In this document: positions 62,322 to 64,000 of the stretch, one piece after another
How the letters are laid out: each line of letters starts with the position of its first letter
Numbering within the stretch: position 1 is the first letter of the stretch
Origin: Chryseobacterium gleum
GTDB taxonomy: Bacteria > Bacteroidota > Bacteroidia > Flavobacteriales_D > Crocinitomicaceae
Reading direction: 5' to 3'
Assembly: GCA_945862165.1 (NCBI GenBank)
Contig: CAMAXI010000004.1
Location: 62,001 to 126,000 of the forward strand
DNA length: 64,000 nucleotides
Position numbers and translations under genes: made by a program
Notes under the pieces: generated by a model
Told to the model about the DNA's origin: nothing
The model's database searches: none
Seen by the model: only the letters and a program-made list of their open reading frames with translations

Positions 62322-63428
62322 ATGAAAACCTCTATTGTTCTATTACTCTGTTTTTTTGTTTTTAATTTTTGTGTTTATAAGCAAAAAGGCAATGGATTAC
62401 CGCTAGAAACAAAGAGTGAAATTCGCTTTGCCAAAAACTTTAATTTACGTCCAAAATCCAATTATCTCGAATTACAAATTATAGATCCGGAAAAAGGAAA
62501 AATAGAACGAAAATATGCTTTACTATCTGCTGGTCAATCTCCTGTTTTAGCGGTTGATGTCCTGCCAATTCAAATTCCGATAAAAGGCTTGATTTCTCTA
62601 TCTGCTACCCCGATTGGAATGCTCCATAAATTACATGCAATTGCAACGGTTAAAGGAATTACCCATCGAAAATATGTGTGGAATCCTACATTATTGCGCA
62701 ATATCGCTGTAAATCGGGTGGGTGAATTTGAAAATATAGCACAGTTGAATCCCGAGAAAGTTTTGAAAACTGGTGCTAATGTTCTTGTTTTTGATGGGTT
62801 CGGTTCGTATCCGGTGGTGGAAGACAAATTGAAAAAATTGGGTGTTGTTTGTTTGCCGAATTATGATTGGCGAGAGAATGATCCTTTAGGTAAGGCGGAA
62901 TGGATAAAATTATACGGTGTATTGACTGGGCAGGAAAAAGAAGCGAATCGTTATTTCAATAAAATCACAAAGGAATACAAAGCATTGAAAAATCAGGCGC
63001 TAAAAAATACGCAACGTACTTCTTTAATTTCCGGAGGTTTGATTGGCGATTTATGGTATATGCCTGCTGGAAATAGTTATGCAGCACATATTTTTCAGGA
63101 TGCGCAATTCGATTATCAAGAAAAAAATTCAAAAGGAACTGGAAGTGTTTCTTTTTCCTTGGAACATTGTTTGAAAACGCATAAAGATGCTTCTGTGTGG
63201 ATTGATCCTGGTGTTTCTTCGCTACAAGCTTTAGTCCGTTTGAATCCTAAATATCGTTTTTTTCAAGCGTTTAAAACCAAGAATATTTACTGTTACTCCC
63301 ATAATGCTAATTATTTTTGGGAAAATAGTGCATGTGAGCCACACTATTTACTTTCCGATTTTATCGAAATACGCAAAGGAGCAGCTTCTACGAAAAAACT
63401 CTATTTTTACAGAAAACTTAAAGAATGA
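62322..63428 (+). CDS. Substrate-binding lipoprotein of a metal-chelate ABC importer
   Basis: 368 residues. The hydrophobic start ends in FNFCVYK, a likely lipobox that would anchor the protein to a membrane. The pattern LISLSATPIGMLHKL, FENIAQLNPEKVLKTGANVLVFDG and the long connecting helix are those of TroA/BtuF/FecB-type binding proteins for siderophores, haem or cobalamin. Its stop overlaps the start of the permease gene (ATGA), so the two form an importer operon. The ligand is not determined. Confidence 0.82.
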   Translation: MKTSIVLLLCFFVFNFCVYKQKGNGLPLETKSEIRFAKNFNLRPKSNYLELQIIDPEKGKIERKYALLSAGQSPVLAVDVLPIQIPIKGLISLSATPIGMLHKLHAIATVKGITHRKYVWNPTLLRNIAVNRVGEFENIAQLNPEKVLKTGANVLVFDGFGSYPVVEDKLKKLGVVCLPNYDWRENDPLGKAEWIKLYGVLTGQEKEANRYFNKITKEYKALKNQALKNTQRTSLISGGLIGDLWYMPAGNSYAAHIFQDAQFDYQEKNSKGTGSVSFSLEHCLKTHKDASVWIDPGVSSLQALVRLNPKYRFFQAFKTKNIYCYSHNANYFWENSACEPHYLLSDFIEIRKGAASTKKLYFYRKLKE

Positions 63429-64000
63429 AGCGCGGAATTTTTATTCGAAATACGACAATTTTATTTGCTCTTTTGGTCTTATTAACTATTGTACATCTGC
63501 AAGAGGGGGAGGTTTCGGTGACTTTTTCGGACGCCTGGAATTCGCTTTTCTCGTTCGATGCAAGTAATCCTTTTCAAATTGTGTTTCGCGAATTACGCTT
63601 GCCGCGAACAAGCATTGCACTTTTAGCAGGTGCAGGTTTATCGATTGCTGGTTTGTTAATGCAAACATTTTTTAATAATCCACTCGCTGGACCATCGATA
63701 TTAGGAATTAGTGCTGGTTCAAGTTTGTTTGTTGCGCTAGCGATTATGACTGGTTTTACCTTGTTTTCTAGTGCTTTCGGAATCATTAGTGCTGCTGTTT
63801 TTGGTGCATTTATCTATAGTTTATTTTTATTAATCTTTTCGCGTTTTGTTCGTAGTAATGTCTCATTATTAATCATTGGAATTATGTTGGGAAGCTTTAC
63901 CAATGCGCTTATTCAAGTGATTGAATCTATGTCGGATGTAAACGCATTAAAGGCTTTTACTATTTGGGGATTTGGTTCTTTGCAACAAGTTAGTTTTGAT
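63425..64000 (+). CDS. FecCD-type ABC importer permease (partial, runs off the window)
   Basis: The first 192 residues of a membrane permease: after one N-terminal helix comes RLPRTSIALLAGAGLSIAG, then QTFFNNPLAGPSILGISAGSS, the FecCD family hallmark for siderophore or vitamin B12 import. The ATG overlaps the stop of the binding-protein gene by 4 bp. The 3' end lies beyond 64000, where an ATPase gene would be expected. Confidence 0.88.
   Translation, partial: MKRGIFIRNTTILFALLVLLTIVHLQEGEVSVTFSDAWNSLFSFDASNPFQIVFRELRLPRTSIALLAGAGLSIAGLLMQTFFNNPLAGPSILGISAGSSLFVALAIMTGFTLFSSAFGIISAAVFGAFIYSLFLLIFSRFVRSNVSLLIIGIMLGSFTNALIQVIESMSDVNALKAFTIWGFGSLQQVSFD

Overview
The window is chromosomal DNA of a Bacteroidota bacterium, most likely order Flavobacteriales. 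The evidence is AT-rich sequence, promoters of the Bacteroidota type (TTG, about 20 nt, then TAnnTTTG), several secreted proteins ending in a type IX secretion (T9SS) sorting domain, and a fused DAHP synthase/chorismate mutase. No rRNA or other strong taxonomic marker is present, so a genus is not offered.

Layout. Positions 1-9838 (+) are the end of a surface-polysaccharide locus: an acetyltransferase, a polymerase-like membrane protein, CDP-glucose synthesis (rfbF, rfbG) with a sugar reductase/epimerase, four family 2 glycosyltransferases and a second epimerase. It meets a membrane glycosyltransferase on the other strand. Positions 9.8-25.7 kb hold an M20 dipeptidase, an EamA transporter, a giant repetitive T9SS-secreted protein of about 2540 residues, a secreted M1 aminopeptidase, a ThrE exporter and an orphan response regulator. 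Positions 25.8-33.5 kb hold housekeeping genes: tsaB, DAHP synthase/chorismate mutase and aroA in one operon, a MntA/HepT toxin-antitoxin pair, a rhodanese, a SpoU methylase and mutS. Two tRNAs follow, Gly(GCC) and Leu(TAA).

Positions 33793-55506 are an integrated genomic island of about 21.7 kb. It begins in the 3' end of tRNA-Leu and ends at a 15-bp copy of that end, next to a tyrosine integrase. Each end carries a pair of 10-bp direct repeats that look like integrase arm sites. The left part is one seven-gene minus-strand operon: a small HTH regulator, hsdM, hsdS, a TIR-domain protein, an AlbA_2/GHKL ATPase-like protein, hsdR and a small orphan. This is a type I restriction-modification system with two extra, probably defensive, genes inserted between hsdS and hsdR. 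Next come five 18-bp iteron-like repeats before a winged-helix protein gene, which could be a replication or maintenance module. The right part has three secreted paralogues that share an N-terminal module but carry unrelated C-termini. Between them lie a serine recombinase and a family of tiny 50-residue paralogous proteins that ordinary gene calling would miss.

After the island, the chromosome resumes with a hairpin that is plausibly the displaced tRNA-Leu terminator. It is followed by a pterin dehydratase, a class V aminotransferase, a lipoprotein, an M43 metalloprotease with a sorting domain, a DEAD-box helicase, a ClC chloride channel, a truncated response-regulator remnant, and the start of a metal-chelate ABC importer that runs off the window.

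The most interesting parts are the TIR/AlbA_2-loaded type I R-M operon and the modular secreted paralogue family with its recombinase and micro-proteins. Their joint function is inference. All coordinates and motifs were read directly from the sequence, and no database search was done.
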